A DNA stretch of 64,000 nucleotides from Verrucomicrobiota bacterium (GTDB lineage: Bacteria; Verrucomicrobiota; Kiritimatiellia; RFP12; UBA1067). Below the pieces are notes generated by a model. The model saw only the letters and a program-made list of their open reading frames with translations, was not told where the DNA came from and made no database searches. Positions 36,529-45,273 of the stretch are shown one piece after another (the first letter of the stretch is position 1; each line of letters starts with the position of its first letter). The DNA lies in assembly GCA_023269675.1 (NCBI GenBank), contig JAHFSX010000007.1:1-64000 (forward strand), in the 5' to 3' direction. The position numbers were made by a program, and so were the translations under genes.

Positions 36529-36987
36529 ATGTGAACCGTCTGTGATTCTTTTTTTTGTCAGGTAGAGGAACTGCTTTGCCAAGGGCTCAAGCTTCAGGGC
36601 TGTTTCTTCGGCTCCCTGCTCCCCGAGTTTCAGCCCGTATCGGTATCCAAGTATCTATTTTCTCATGACGCGCGCGTGTGCCCACTTTCGTTTCTACAAA
36701 TAGAAACACTCGCTCAATCTTTGAAGTTGAGTGCCTGTTTACCACTGGAGGACCCGTTCGACCCGAAAACAACATAAAATTAAACACTTGTTTAAATAAA
36801 TGGGCTTGCCGAATCCACGCGTTTAAGGTGTCCGTTTGTTGGTTACAGACAGGGTGTAACATGGTACACTTCCGGAAGTTTAATTGCTTAAAAACCCCAA
36901 CAAAAATGCGCAAACCGTTCCGTGACGGGCCTTGCTCAGTCGGTCGGAGCGGAGGGCGAAAAAGCCCTAAATATTCTCGGTAAAAAG
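36529..36987. other. Low-GC intergenic region downstream of tRNA
   Basis: About 460 bases of distinctly lower GC than the rest, between the TPR gene and the 3' end of the tRNA gene. It contains an 8-T run (36548-36555) and short inverted repeats (CTCAA/TTGAG at 36715-36733). Frames crossing it run into the tRNA and are not credible genes. Confidence 0.45.
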
Positions 36988-37064
36988 TGGTGGGCCCAGC
37001 AGGACTTGAACCTGCGACCAAAGGATTATGAGTCCTCCGCTCTGACCGACTGAGCTATGGGCCC
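36988..37064 (-). tRNA. tRNA-Ile (CAU anticodon, lysidine-type) with encoded CCA
   Basis: 77 bases on the - strand. Acceptor stem GGGCCCA/TGGGCCC, D-loop AGTCGGTCA, anticodon stem GAGGA/TCCTT with loop CTCATAA (anticodon CAT), T-arm GCAGG-TTCAAGT-CCTGC, and genomic CCA. The CTCATAATC...TTGGTCGC context matches ileX-type isoleucine tRNAs read after TilS lysidine modification, not initiator or elongator Met. Confidence 0.9.
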
Positions 37065-37124
37065 GCAAAATGTCGGGCAACTATACCACGGGGAAACCGG
37101 CGGGTTCAACGCCAAAGGTGATCG

Positions 37125-38081
37125 ATGACACGCGAAATGACTTTTACGATCCGTGAGAAGGACGCGGGCAAGACGCTGACCGCGTTTCTGACCTCGCGCT
37201 TCACGTATCACACCGATATGGAATGGGCCCGGCTGATCGCCGAAGGCCGGGTGCGCGTGAACGCCTGCCCCACCGTGCCCGAGGTGGCGCTGCGGACCGG
37301 CGACGTGCTGCGCTACGACGCGGCCGACATTCCCGAGCCGCCGGTGGACGAGGCGTACCGCGTCGTGTCGGATGACCCGCTGCTGCTGGTGGTGGACAAG
37401 TCCGGCAACCTGCCGTGCCACCCGGGCGGACGGTACTTCAACCACACGCTCTGGGCGCTGCTGAAAGAGCGTCACGGTTTGCAGGAGCCTGTGCTCATCA
37501 ACCGCATCGACCGCGAGACCTCGGGGCTGGTGATGATCGGCAAAACGCCCGCCGCGGCCCAAAACCTCTGGAAGCAGTTCGCCGCGCACACGGTGTCGAA
37601 GCGCTACACGGTCTTTGTGGAGGGCGAGTTCCCCGGGCGCCTCGAAACCACGGGGTGGCTCAGCCCCGACCGGGCTTCGTCGATCCGCAAGAAACGGCGC
37701 TTCACGCAGGCCGAGGCGGTCAGCGCCGCGCCGGACGAGGGCGCGGAGTGGGCCGAGACCGCGTTCGAGCGGGTGCGCGTGTGCGACGGCTTCAGCGTGG
37801 TGACCGCCCTGCCGCGCACCGGTCGGCTGCACCAGATCCGGGCGACCCTGCTCTCGCTGGGGTATCCCGTGGTGGGCGACAAGCTCTACGGCCTGGACGA
37901 GCGGCTGTTCCTCAAATTCTGCGAGGATGCGGTGACCGCCGAGGATTGGGCGCGGCTGCGCATGCGGCGGCAGGCGCTGCACGCCGACTACCTCAAGTTC
38001 ATCCATCCGCGTTTCGGGGCGCTCACGGAACTCACCGCGCCGCTGCCGGCCGACATGGCCGCGCTCCTGCCGGCGGAGTGA
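37125..38081 (+). CDS. RluA-family 23S rRNA pseudouridine synthase
   Basis: 318 residues; AAAGGTGATCG precedes the ATG. An S4-like N-terminal segment (residues 5-60, with GRVRVN) is followed by the RluA catalytic domain. The active-site motif reads INRIDRETSGLVM (normally HRLDRxTSG; His is replaced by Asn, the catalytic Asp is kept). RTGRLHQIRATLLSLGYPVVGDKLYG and LHADYLKFIHP are typical. It converts uridine to pseudouridine in rRNA; the exact site cannot be told. The TGA stop lies inside the left end of a dispersed element (copy C), so the C-terminus may have been set by that insertion. Confidence 0.9.
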   Translation: MTREMTFTIREKDAGKTLTAFLTSRFTYHTDMEWARLIAEGRVRVNACPTVPEVALRTGDVLRYDAADIPEPPVDEAYRVVSDDPLLLVVDKSGNLPCHPGGRYFNHTLWALLKERHGLQEPVLINRIDRETSGLVMIGKTPAAAQNLWKQFAAHTVSKRYTVFVEGEFPGRLETTGWLSPDRASSIRKKRRFTQAEAVSAAPDEGAEWAETAFERVRVCDGFSVVTALPRTGRLHQIRATLLSLGYPVVGDKLYGLDERLFLKFCEDAVTAEDWARLRMRRQALHADYLKFIHPRFGALTELTAPLPADMAALLPAE

Positions 38082-38424
38082 TTCAACGTCGTTGAATCCA
38101 CACCCGAAGGAGGCGTTAGGATTTAGCACGCCGCCCGCGGAGCGGGAACAAACGGCGGGGTAACTTTTTTGAACGAATAAGATTAAGATTAGGATTAAGA
38201 TTACGAGTAAGAAGGGTCTCTGATTCCTCTTAATCGTAATCGTACTCTTAATCGTAATCCGGTTGGAGTTATCGGCAAGGAGTTAGGAGTTGCAATGCCA
38301 TGGCAGCGAACGTGTTCGTGCCAGGCTCGGGAGTCCGTGTTCGTGTCTACAAAATGAGGTCACACGTATGGCCTCAAGAAACGGTTCTGCACGGAAGGGT
38401 TCCTCCTTGTCGAACGCCCTGTTT
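38078..38424 (+). repeat. MITE-like element, copy C (right end missing)
   Basis: The left hairpin is present but its first bases are changed (GTGATTCAAC / GTTGAAT-C-CACACCC, 38078-38106). The body matches copies B and D to about 38424. Relative to B it has an extra module of about 170 bases (about 38123-38290) with ATTAAGATTA-type words arranged as a long imperfect palindrome (38174-38260). No right terminal hairpin was found. Confidence 0.65.
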
Positions 38425-38621
38425 GCGTAAATGCAGCTCTACTTCGACAATTTGCGGTTCAGTATTCGGCCATCTGCGGTTCAATTGGGTTGCGGGCTTT
38501 GCCCACGTTAGTCAATGAAACGGGGATGCGCCCCTCGCGCGTCCCGCGTGCGAATCCGCATGGCGTTCAAAGGAGGGGTGTGGTATCCTAACCAAACCTT
38601 TATGGAAACACGGGGGATGTG
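38425..38621. other. Upstream region of sppA
   Basis: About 200 bases with repeated TGCGGTTCA words (for example near 38441 and 38471) that also occur at 46534-46546. Presumed promoter region of sppA; no gene. Confidence 0.35.
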
Positions 38622-39677
38622 ATGTCTGAGAATCAGGAAAATACAAAAAAAGGCCGCGGTTGCGGGTTCGGCTGCATGGTGCTCGTGGGGTTGTTCCTCG
38701 GGGCAGGCCTGCTGGTGGCGGTCATGCTCTTCGGTTTTCTGGGCGCGTCAAGCCTGCCGCAGGAGAAGCGGCTCGCGGGGCTCTTTCACCTGCACGGCGC
38801 CGAGGCGGATGCGGGCGAGGACGAGGCCCCTTACATGGTCGAGACCTGGTCGCTGGGTCACGGCGACGTGAAGGTGGTCCGCATTCCCGTGGAGGGCATG
38901 ATCATGCTGGGCGAGAGCGCCTGGTATGCGGGGAACGCGAACACGGCGCTGCGCTCCATCCGGCGGGCCACGCATGATCCCGAAGTGGAGGGGCTGATCC
39001 TCGAGATCAACAGCGGCGGCGGCGGCATCACGGACAGCGATATCATCTACAAGGCGCTGCTGGACTTCAAGTCGGCCCAGCCGGGCCGCGCGGTGGTGTC
39101 CATCATGGGGGACATCGCGGCTTCGGGCGCGTACTATATCGCGTTGGCGTCAGACCACATCATGGCGCACCCGACCACCCTGACCGGCTCGATCGGCGTG
39201 ATCATGCAGTCGTACAACTTCAAAGAGCTGGCGGCCAAGCTGGGCATCCAGGATGTGACCATCAAATCGGGCGCGAACAAGGACATGCTCAATCCGTTCC
39301 AGGAGGTGAAGCCGGAGCAGCGGGAGATGCTGCAGAAGGTCATCAGCGCCATGCACGACCGCTTCGTGACCCTGGTCGCCGAGAACCGCAAGCTGCCGAA
39401 AGAGACGGTCGCGCCGCTGGCCGACGGGCGGGTGTTCATCGCCGACGAGGCCGTGAGAAACCGGCTCATCGACAGCATCGGGTATAACGAGGACGCGCTG
39501 GTCAAGATCGCCGAGCTGCTGAAGACCGACGCGGTGAAAGTGTACCGGTATGACGAGCAGGTGACGCTCATGGACTTTTTCGCATCGCGGCCCGGGATCG
39601 GCATGCATTTCGACCTGAAGCGCTTCATGCAGGAGAGCGCGGGCGACGTGAAGCTGATGTTCCGCTGGAGCTGGTGA
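38622..39677 (+). CDS. sppA: Signal peptide peptidase SppA (36K type)
   Basis: 351 residues. GTG-ATG are adjacent; the ATG at 38622 is chosen with CGGGGG upstream. One N-terminal transmembrane helix (about 15-42), then a single ClpP/crotonase-fold peptidase domain of the S49 family. The nucleophile is Ser168 in DIAASGAYYIALASD and the general base Lys220 in SGANKDMLNP; the oxyanion strand is EINSGGGGITDSD. It degrades signal peptides left in the inner membrane. It stands directly before the murein/division cluster on the same strand but is separated by a word repeat. Confidence 0.92.
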   Translation: MSENQENTKKGRGCGFGCMVLVGLFLGAGLLVAVMLFGFLGASSLPQEKRLAGLFHLHGAEADAGEDEAPYMVETWSLGHGDVKVVRIPVEGMIMLGESAWYAGNANTALRSIRRATHDPEVEGLILEINSGGGGITDSDIIYKALLDFKSAQPGRAVVSIMGDIAASGAYYIALASDHIMAHPTTLTGSIGVIMQSYNFKELAAKLGIQDVTIKSGANKDMLNPFQEVKPEQREMLQKVISAMHDRFVTLVAENRKLPKETVAPLADGRVFIADEAVRNRLIDSIGYNEDALVKIAELLKTDAVKVYRYDEQVTLMDFFASRPGIGMHFDLKRFMQESAGDVKLMFRWSW

Positions 39678-39740
39678 GAAGTGCATGAGTTCATTAGTGC
39701 ATGAGTTCGTTAGTGCGTTAGTGCGTTAATGCAGGAAGCA
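39678..39740 (+). repeat. Short tandem GTGCATGAGTTCRTTA repeat
   Basis: Two copies of GTGCATGAGTTC-TTA are followed by shortened GTGCGTTA units between sppA and murCB. It overlaps the 5' edge of the longest murCB frame, which is one reason a downstream start was preferred. Confidence 0.5.
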
Positions 39741-39743
39741 TTG

Positions 39744-42104
39744 ATGCGGCGACAAGTGGAAACTTTTTCAGGCGGGTGGCGGAGCATGCGCGAAGACGGG
39801 GAAAGATGGGATGCGTGCGGCGCGGTACACATGCTGGGCGTTTGCGGCGTGGGGATGGCGGGCGTGGCGTATCTGTTGGCGCGGCGCGGCTGGCGCGTGA
39901 GCGGCTGCGACGCGTATGCCGGCAACGCCTTGGCGGCGTGGCTGCGGGCGGCCGGCGTGCCTGTGTCGGAGGGTCACGCGCCCGGGCACCTCGCGGCCTG
40001 CCCTGTGCCTGACCGGGTGATCGTGACCCCGGCGGTGTCACCCTCGGAGCCTGAACTGCTGGCGGCGCAGGTCAAGGGCCTGCCGGTTTTCAGGCGCGGC
40101 GAAGTCCTGGCGTCGCTGCTCTCGCAGGGGCGCGGCGTGGCTGTGTGCGGGGCGCACGGCAAGACCACCACCGCCTGTTTCACGGCGCGGCTCCTGCAGG
40201 AGCTGGGGGCGAATCCCGGCTGGTGCATCGGGGGCGCGACGCGCCGGCTCGGCGGCGTGGCGGGCGGCAGCGGGGGCGCCTTGCTCGTGGCCGAGGCGGA
40301 CGAGAGCGACGGCACGCTGGCCCTGTACCGTCCGGCGGTGACGGTGCTCACCAACATCGATCTGGATCATCTCGAGCATTTCGACGGCGAGGCCGCGTTG
40401 TGCGCGTGTTTCCGTCAGGCGGTGGTGCAGACGCGCGAGGGCGTGGCGGTGTGCCGCGACAACGCGCGCGCGTGGCAGGTGGCGCAGAGCGCCGCCGTGC
40501 CGGTCTTGGGCTTCGGCTTTTCCGAGGCGGCGGAGCTGCGCGCGGTTGATGTGGGCGTGGATGCGGTTTCGGTCTCCTTCGAGGTTTTCTATCTCGGCCG
40601 CGCGTTCGGGCGGGTCAGGCTCGGCGTGTCGGGGCGCCACAACGTGCTGAACGCGCTGGGGGCCGCGGCGGCGGCGCTGCTGTTGGGCTATGCGCCGGAG
40701 ACGGTGTTTTTGGCGCTGGCGGCGGCGTGCGACGAGCTGCCGGGTCGGCGCTTCGAAGCTGTGGTGGAGGTGCCGGGCATCCGCGTCATCGCCGATTACG
40801 CGCATCATCCCGCCGAGCTTCAGGCGGCGGTCGAGATGGCGCGGGTGCAGCGCCCCGAGCGGTTGATCGTGGTGTTCCAGCCGCACCGCTACACGCGCAC
40901 GCTGGCGCTGGGGCCGGCGTTCCCCGCGGCGTTCGCGGCGGCGGACGAGGTGATCCTGCTGCCGGTGTACGCGGCCTCCGAGGCCCCGCTGGAAGGGGGC
41001 GACAGCTGCGATCTCTACGCGCATTTCCGCAACGTGCTGCCGGCGCTGAGCGTGCGGCTGGCGCGTTCGCGCGAGGAGGCGTGGCGGTATCTGCGCCAGG
41101 TGTTGCGGCCGGGGGACCTGCTGCTGATCGCGGGCGCGGGCGACGTGATTGAACTGGCGGGGCTGATCCGCGAGGATGTGGCGCGCGGCTGGCCGCTGCG
41201 CAAAGACCCCGAGGGTTTTGACGCGGCCTTGCGGCAGGTGGCGGGCGCGCGCGTGGAGGCCTTCGGGCCGTTGGCGGGCTGGTCCTATTTCGGCGCTGGA
41301 GGCTGGGCGCGCTGGCGCGTGGAGGTTTCCGATGAGGCGGCTCTGGCGGCGGTGCTGCGGGAATGCGGCGCGGCCGGCGTGGCGTGGCGCATGGTGGGCG
41401 CGGGCGCGAACGCGTGGTTCAGCGACCTGGGCGAGCCGGGCTGCGTGATCCGCTTCGCGGAGGGCGCGTGCCGGGGCTTCGAGGTGCGCGGCGGCGAGGT
41501 GGAGGTCGGCTGCGGATGGCGGGGGCCGGCGCTGCTGGACAGGTTGGAGCGCGAGGGGCTGGCCGGACTGGAGTTTCTCGACAGTGTGCCGGGCAGCGTG
41601 GGCGGCTGGCTGGCGATGAACGCGGGGGCGCACGGCGGCGAGATCGCGTCACGCGTGATGTGGATTCGCTGTTTGAATCCTGACGGCGGAATCGGTATAC
41701 TCACGCCCCATGATTGTGGATTCGCCTATCGACATTGCGCCGGGCTTGAAGGACGCGTGGCGCTGGCGTGCGGCCTGCGGCTGACGCGGGCGGACGCGCA
41801 GGCGGTCAAAGCGGCGCGGCAGCAGGTGCGGGCCAGGCGGATCCCGCTGGCCGGGCTGCGCACGGCGGGATCGGTTTTCCGCAATCCGGCGGGCGATTCG
41901 GCGGGAAGGCTGCTTGATCTGGCGGGGTGCAAGGGACTGCGGATCGGCGGGGCGCGGGTGACGGAGTTTCACGCCAACATTGTGGCGGTGGACGGGGCTG
42001 TCACGGCGTCGGACGTGTTGGCGCTGGTGCTGAAGCTGCGCAACCGGGCGGCGCTGGGCGGCGGGGTGATACTCACGCCGGAGATCAGCGGGCTTGAGGT
42101 TTGA
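39744..42104 (+). CDS. murC-murB: Fused MurC-MurB: UDP-MurNAc-L-Ala ligase / UDP-MurNAc dehydrogenase
   Basis: 786 residues from the ATG at 39744 (AGGAAG, 8-base spacing; 39729 and 39786 are alternatives). MurC half, about 1-480: nucleotide-binding HMLGVCGVGMAG, P-loop CGAHGKTTTACF, ADESDGTL, NIDLDHLEHF, SGRHNVLNALGA and YAHHPAE. It joins L-Ala to UDP-MurNAc. MurB half, about 490-786: FAD-binding GAGANAWFSD, VPGSVGGWLAMNAGAHG, FAYRHC, the catalytic serine in TAGSVFRNP, and FHANI. It reduces UDP-GlcNAc-enolpyruvate. The fusion joins the step making UDP-MurNAc to the step using it. The two domains lie in one frame without a stop. It leads the cluster murCB-ddl-ftsQ-ftsA-ftsZ. Confidence 0.93.
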   Translation: MRRQVETFSGGWRSMREDGERWDACGAVHMLGVCGVGMAGVAYLLARRGWRVSGCDAYAGNALAAWLRAAGVPVSEGHAPGHLAACPVPDRVIVTPAVSPSEPELLAAQVKGLPVFRRGEVLASLLSQGRGVAVCGAHGKTTTACFTARLLQELGANPGWCIGGATRRLGGVAGGSGGALLVAEADESDGTLALYRPAVTVLTNIDLDHLEHFDGEAALCACFRQAVVQTREGVAVCRDNARAWQVAQSAAVPVLGFGFSEAAELRAVDVGVDAVSVSFEVFYLGRAFGRVRLGVSGRHNVLNALGAAAAALLLGYAPETVFLALAAACDELPGRRFEAVVEVPGIRVIADYAHHPAELQAAVEMARVQRPERLIVVFQPHRYTRTLALGPAFPAAFAAADEVILLPVYAASEAPLEGGDSCDLYAHFRNVLPALSVRLARSREEAWRYLRQVLRPGDLLLIAGAGDVIELAGLIREDVARGWPLRKDPEGFDAALRQVAGARVEAFGPLAGWSYFGAGGWARWRVEVSDEAALAAVLRECGAAGVAWRMVGAGANAWFSDLGEPGCVIRFAEGACRGFEVRGGEVEVGCGWRGPALLDRLEREGLAGLEFLDSVPGSVGGWLAMNAGAHGGEIASRVMWIRCLNPDGGIGILTPHDCGFAYRHCAGLEGRVALACGLRLTRADAQAVKAARQQVRARRIPLAGLRTAGSVFRNPAGDSAGRLLDLAGCKGLRIGGARVTEFHANIVAVDGAVTASDVLALVLKLRNRAALGGGVILTPEISGLEV

Positions 42105-42238
42105 GAGTCAGTCAGAGGACAGAGGACGGAAGGCAGAGGACGGCGGACGGATTGATTGGCGGACACGCAGGTTTCGAGTCCACATCAATTCCGGATTCCG
42201 GCTTCTGGCTTCTGTCTGCGGATTTTTCAAGGAAACGG
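42105..42238 (+). repeat. CAGAGGAC word repeat forming an imperfect palindrome
   Basis: CAGAGGACAGAGGACGGAAG plus CAGAGGACGG on the left (42113-42146) and a roughly complementary CCGGCTTCTGGCTTCTGTCTG on the right (42199-42219). It lies between murCB and ddl. Confidence 0.45.
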
Positions 42239-43144
42239 ATGAACGTTATGAAGCGTGTGGCAGTGGTGATGGGCGGGACATCGAACGAGCGCGAGGTGTC
42301 GCTCAGGTCCGGAGCTGCGGTGGTTGAAGGTCTCAAGGCTGCCGGTTTCGACGTGGTGCCGGTGGTGCTGGACTCAGACCGGATCGAGGCGCTGCCGGCC
42401 GGGGTGGAGGCGGTGTTCGTGGCCTTGCACGGCGGCTATGGCGAGAACGGCGGCGTGCAGGCTGACCTGGACCGGCTGGGCGTGCCCTACACGGGGCCGG
42501 GGGCGGCGGCGAGCCGCATCACCATCGACAAGATCGCGACCAAGCGGGTGCTGGACGCGGCGGGCGTGCCGACGGCGCCGTATGAGGTTCTGCCGCGCGG
42601 GGTGGAAACCACCGCGCTGCCGCTGCCGGTGGTGGTGAAGCCGCCGCGCGACGGGTCGAGCGTGGGCATCTCCAAGGTGACCGAACCGGGGCAGTGGGCC
42701 GCGGCGCTGAAGGCGGCGCGCGATGTGGACCCGCAGGGCGAGGTGCTGGTCGAGGCCTACATCCCCGGGCGCGAGTGGACGGTGGGCGTGGTCGGCGACG
42801 AGGCGTTGCCGGTGGTCGAGATTCAGGCGCCGAACGGCTGGTACGGGTTTACGGAAAAGTACACCAAAGGGGTGACGAGCTACGTGTTTCCCGAGGGGGT
42901 GGAGGACGCGCCGCTGGTGGCGCAATGCCGGATCCTGGCGCTGCTGGCCTTCCAGGCCGTGGGGTGCCGCGGGGTGAGCCGCGTCGATTTCCGGGTGACG
43001 CCTGAGGGGCAGCCCTACGTGTTGGAGATCAACACGATTCCGGGCTTCACGGCTACGAGCCTGTTGCCGAAAGCGGCGGCCAAGGCGGGGCTTTCGTTCA
43101 GCGCGTTGTGCGCGAAGCTCCTGACGTTTGCGGCGTGCGACTGA
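42239..43144 (+). CDS. ddl: D-alanine--D-alanine ligase
   Basis: 301 residues from the ATG at 42239 (AAGGA, 6-base spacing); the longer frame reads through the upstream word repeat and is rejected. ATP-grasp enzyme: N-terminal VAVVMGGTSNEREVSLRSG, the VFVALHGGYGENGGVQ loop, LPVVVKPPRDGSSVGI (ATP lysine), EAYIPGREWTVGV, and C-terminal metal-binding RVDFRV...LEINTIPGFT. It makes the D-Ala-D-Ala dipeptide for the peptidoglycan stem, consistent with its position directly after murC-murB. Confidence 0.95.
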   Translation: MNVMKRVAVVMGGTSNEREVSLRSGAAVVEGLKAAGFDVVPVVLDSDRIEALPAGVEAVFVALHGGYGENGGVQADLDRLGVPYTGPGAAASRITIDKIATKRVLDAAGVPTAPYEVLPRGVETTALPLPVVVKPPRDGSSVGISKVTEPGQWAAALKAARDVDPQGEVLVEAYIPGREWTVGVVGDEALPVVEIQAPNGWYGFTEKYTKGVTSYVFPEGVEDAPLVAQCRILALLAFQAVGCRGVSRVDFRVTPEGQPYVLEINTIPGFTATSLLPKAAAKAGLSFSALCAKLLTFAACD

Positions 43145-43181
43145 GTGTCGGCCGGGACGGAGCGACACGGAGAGACAAGCG

Positions 43182-44051
43182 ATGAAGTGGGATTTATTCA
43201 AAAGGGGCAAGGCGCGTCCGAGCCGGTTCGCGCTCAACAACCGGCGCGTGACCGGCGTGGTGACGGGGCTGCCGGGCGGGGTGAAGGTCGTCCTGTTCCT
43301 CTTGGCGTTCACGCTCGGCGGGGCGCTTTTCGGCTGGGGCAGTTGGGCGCTGTTCGAAACCTACTATTTCCGCTCCCAGAAACTTTTTGTGCTGCGCGAC
43401 CTCCGGAACAGCGTGACGATCACCACCGGCAAGACGCTGACGCCGGACCTGATCTGCGAGGTGCTGGGGATCCGCGAAGGGATCAACCTGTTTTCACTGA
43501 AGATCGAGCAGAAACGGCAGGAACTGTTGGAGCAGGCGCCGAACATCCGCGACATCACAATCGTGCGACGCATGCCCGACAAGATGAACATCAACATCAT
43601 TGAACGCGAACCGATCGCCCGCGTGGGCTCGAACGGGCGGGTGGTGGACGACGAGGGCGTGGTGTTCATCCGCTATGCGGGCACGGGCGGGCTGCCGATG
43701 ATCAAGGGGGGCGACGAGTTCGCGCAGATCAAGCCGGGGGACCGGGTGAGCGGCAACGAGATGGCGGCTGTGCGGCTGGTGAACAACTCGCTGCGTCCCG
43801 AGTGCCGCCTGCGACTTTTGGTTTTGGACACTACGAAAGACGACTATCTGCTGCTGACGCTGTCGGATCACCGCCAGGCGAAGTTCGCTTGGGACGGGAT
43901 GCAGGACGCCGAGAAGAACACCGAGGCCAAAATGCAGAAGCAGTTCGATCAGCTCGGCAAGGCGATGGAGAGCGATATCGGTCGCCCCTGTCAGCAATGG
44001 GACGCGACACAGTCCGGGCGGATTTTCGGTACCCCGCCTGGCGTTCAATGA
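43182..44051 (+). CDS. ftsQ: Cell division protein FtsQ/DivIB
   Basis: 289 residues, ATG at 43182 with GGAGAG upstream. Basic cytoplasmic tail, one transmembrane helix (about 35-58, VVLFLLAFTLGGALFGWGSW), then a POTRA domain (about 70-140: LRNSVTITTGKTLTPDLICE, EGINLFSLKIEQKRQELLEQ, RMPDKMNINIIEREPIARVG). FtsQ bridges early and late divisome proteins in the periplasm. The sequence is divergent after the POTRA domain, as is usual; position between ddl and ftsA secures the call. Confidence 0.88.
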   Translation: MKWDLFKRGKARPSRFALNNRRVTGVVTGLPGGVKVVLFLLAFTLGGALFGWGSWALFETYYFRSQKLFVLRDLRNSVTITTGKTLTPDLICEVLGIREGINLFSLKIEQKRQELLEQAPNIRDITIVRRMPDKMNINIIEREPIARVGSNGRVVDDEGVVFIRYAGTGGLPMIKGGDEFAQIKPGDRVSGNEMAAVRLVNNSLRPECRLRLLVLDTTKDDYLLLTLSDHRQAKFAWDGMQDAEKNTEAKMQKQFDQLGKAMESDIGRPCQQWDATQSGRIFGTPPGVQ

Positions 44052-44070
44052 CGCGAAGAAACGAGGTTTT

Positions 44071-45273
44071 ATGGCGATTCCTCCAATAGCGGCGCTTGAG
44101 ATCGGGACCTCACGCACGGTGGTGTGCGTGGGCGAGGTCGACGAGGGCGGGCGCGTGAAGATTACGGGTGTCGGGTCGTACCCGACGACGGGCGTGCGCA
44201 AAGGTCAGGTCGTCGACCTGACGCAGGCGCGGGTGGGTGTCGAGTCGGCTGCGAAGCAGGCGGAAAAGATGTCGACGGTCAGCATCTGGCAGCTGCTGCT
44301 GGCCACGTCCGGCGGGCACATCCAGTCGGTGGTGAACCCCGGCATGCTGACGATCCGCTCGGCGGAGCGCGTGGTTTCGCGCGAGGACATCGAGGAGGTC
44401 ACGGAGAACGCGCAGTCGATCCCCCTCGACAACGAGCACCAGGTGCTCCACACGATCACGCAGTCGTTCACCGTCGATGACCAGCCGGGCATCGTGAAGC
44501 CCGAGGGCATGCGCTGCAAGGTGCTGACGCTCAATGTCATGGCGGTGCACGGCTTGAAGAGCCGGATCGACAACGCGGTGGCGGTGGCGAAAAGCGCGCA
44601 GCTCGAGGTGACGGACGTGGCCTTTTCCGGCATCTGTGCGGCCCTCGCGGTCTTGAGCCCCGAGCAGCGGCGCAACGGGGTGGTCCTGGTCGATCTCGGC
44701 GGCGGCACGACGAATTACATCGCGTACTGCAACAACGTCATCTCGGCGGTGGGGTGCATTGCGGTGGGCGGCGACCACGTGACGAACGACATCGCGCAGG
44801 CGTTCAACATGACGCAGACGCGCGCCGAGGAGATCAAGCGGGCTGAGGGCTGCGCCGTGCTTGACCTGGAGACCAGCGCGCGGCGCGTCGTGCTGCCCGC
44901 GCAGGTCGGTTTTGAGGAGCGCATGCTCAGCTGCAAGGCGTTGCACACGGTGATCAACGCGCGCATGGATGAGACCTTTCACGTGTTGCGGTCGAGGCTC
45001 GACGAGGCCGGCGTGTTGCCGCACCTGGGGGCCGGCGTGGTGCTGACTGGGGGCGGCGCGTATCTGCGCAAGGTGTCGGATCTGGCGCAGCGCGTGTTCG
45101 GGCTGCCGTGCCGGATCGGGCTGCCGGTGAACGTGGACGGGCTTGAGAACGCGGAGCAGCCGGCCGCCTTGTCAACGGCCGCCGGGCTGGTGCTTTACGG
45201 CCGGATGACGTATGAGGACCGCGGGCTATTTTCACCGCTGAGGAACCTGTTCAAAGGAGTGTTTCGTCGATGA
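44071..45273 (+). CDS. ftsA: Cell division protein FtsA
   Basis: 400 residues; ACGAGG before the ATG at 44071. Actin-like ATPase: ALEIGTSRTVVCVGEV (phosphate 1), SHS2-like 1C domain (about 85-160), DLGGGTTNYIAY (phosphate 2), VLTGGGAYLRKVSDLAQ (adenosine). The C-terminus SPLRNLFKGVFRR is the amphipathic membrane-targeting helix that tethers FtsZ to the membrane. The stop overlaps the ftsZ start by four bases (ATGA), so the two are translationally coupled. Confidence 0.93.
   Translation: MAIPPIAALEIGTSRTVVCVGEVDEGGRVKITGVGSYPTTGVRKGQVVDLTQARVGVESAAKQAEKMSTVSIWQLLLATSGGHIQSVVNPGMLTIRSAERVVSREDIEEVTENAQSIPLDNEHQVLHTITQSFTVDDQPGIVKPEGMRCKVLTLNVMAVHGLKSRIDNAVAVAKSAQLEVTDVAFSGICAALAVLSPEQRRNGVVLVDLGGGTTNYIAYCNNVISAVGCIAVGGDHVTNDIAQAFNMTQTRAEEIKRAEGCAVLDLETSARRVVLPAQVGFEERMLSCKALHTVINARMDETFHVLRSRLDEAGVLPHLGAGVVLTGGGAYLRKVSDLAQRVFGLPCRIGLPVNVDGLENAEQPAALSTAAGLVLYGRMTYEDRGLFSPLRNLFKGVFRR

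Noticed and set aside
36680-36987. Low-GC stretch beside the tRNA as an integrated island or attachment site
   Set aside because: No integrase, no repeated tRNA 3' end and no mobile genes were found; only base composition is unusual.
36587-37021. 144-codon - strand frame next to the tRNA
   Set aside because: Starts inside the tRNA (MVAGSSPAGPT artefact). The rest lies in low-GC spacer with no homology recognised.
37026-38129. Long - strand reading frame of 367 codons opposite the pseudouridine synthase
   Set aside because: It begins in the tRNA gene region (GPIAQSVRAEDS is a typical translated tRNA artefact) and is antisense to a clear RluA-family gene.
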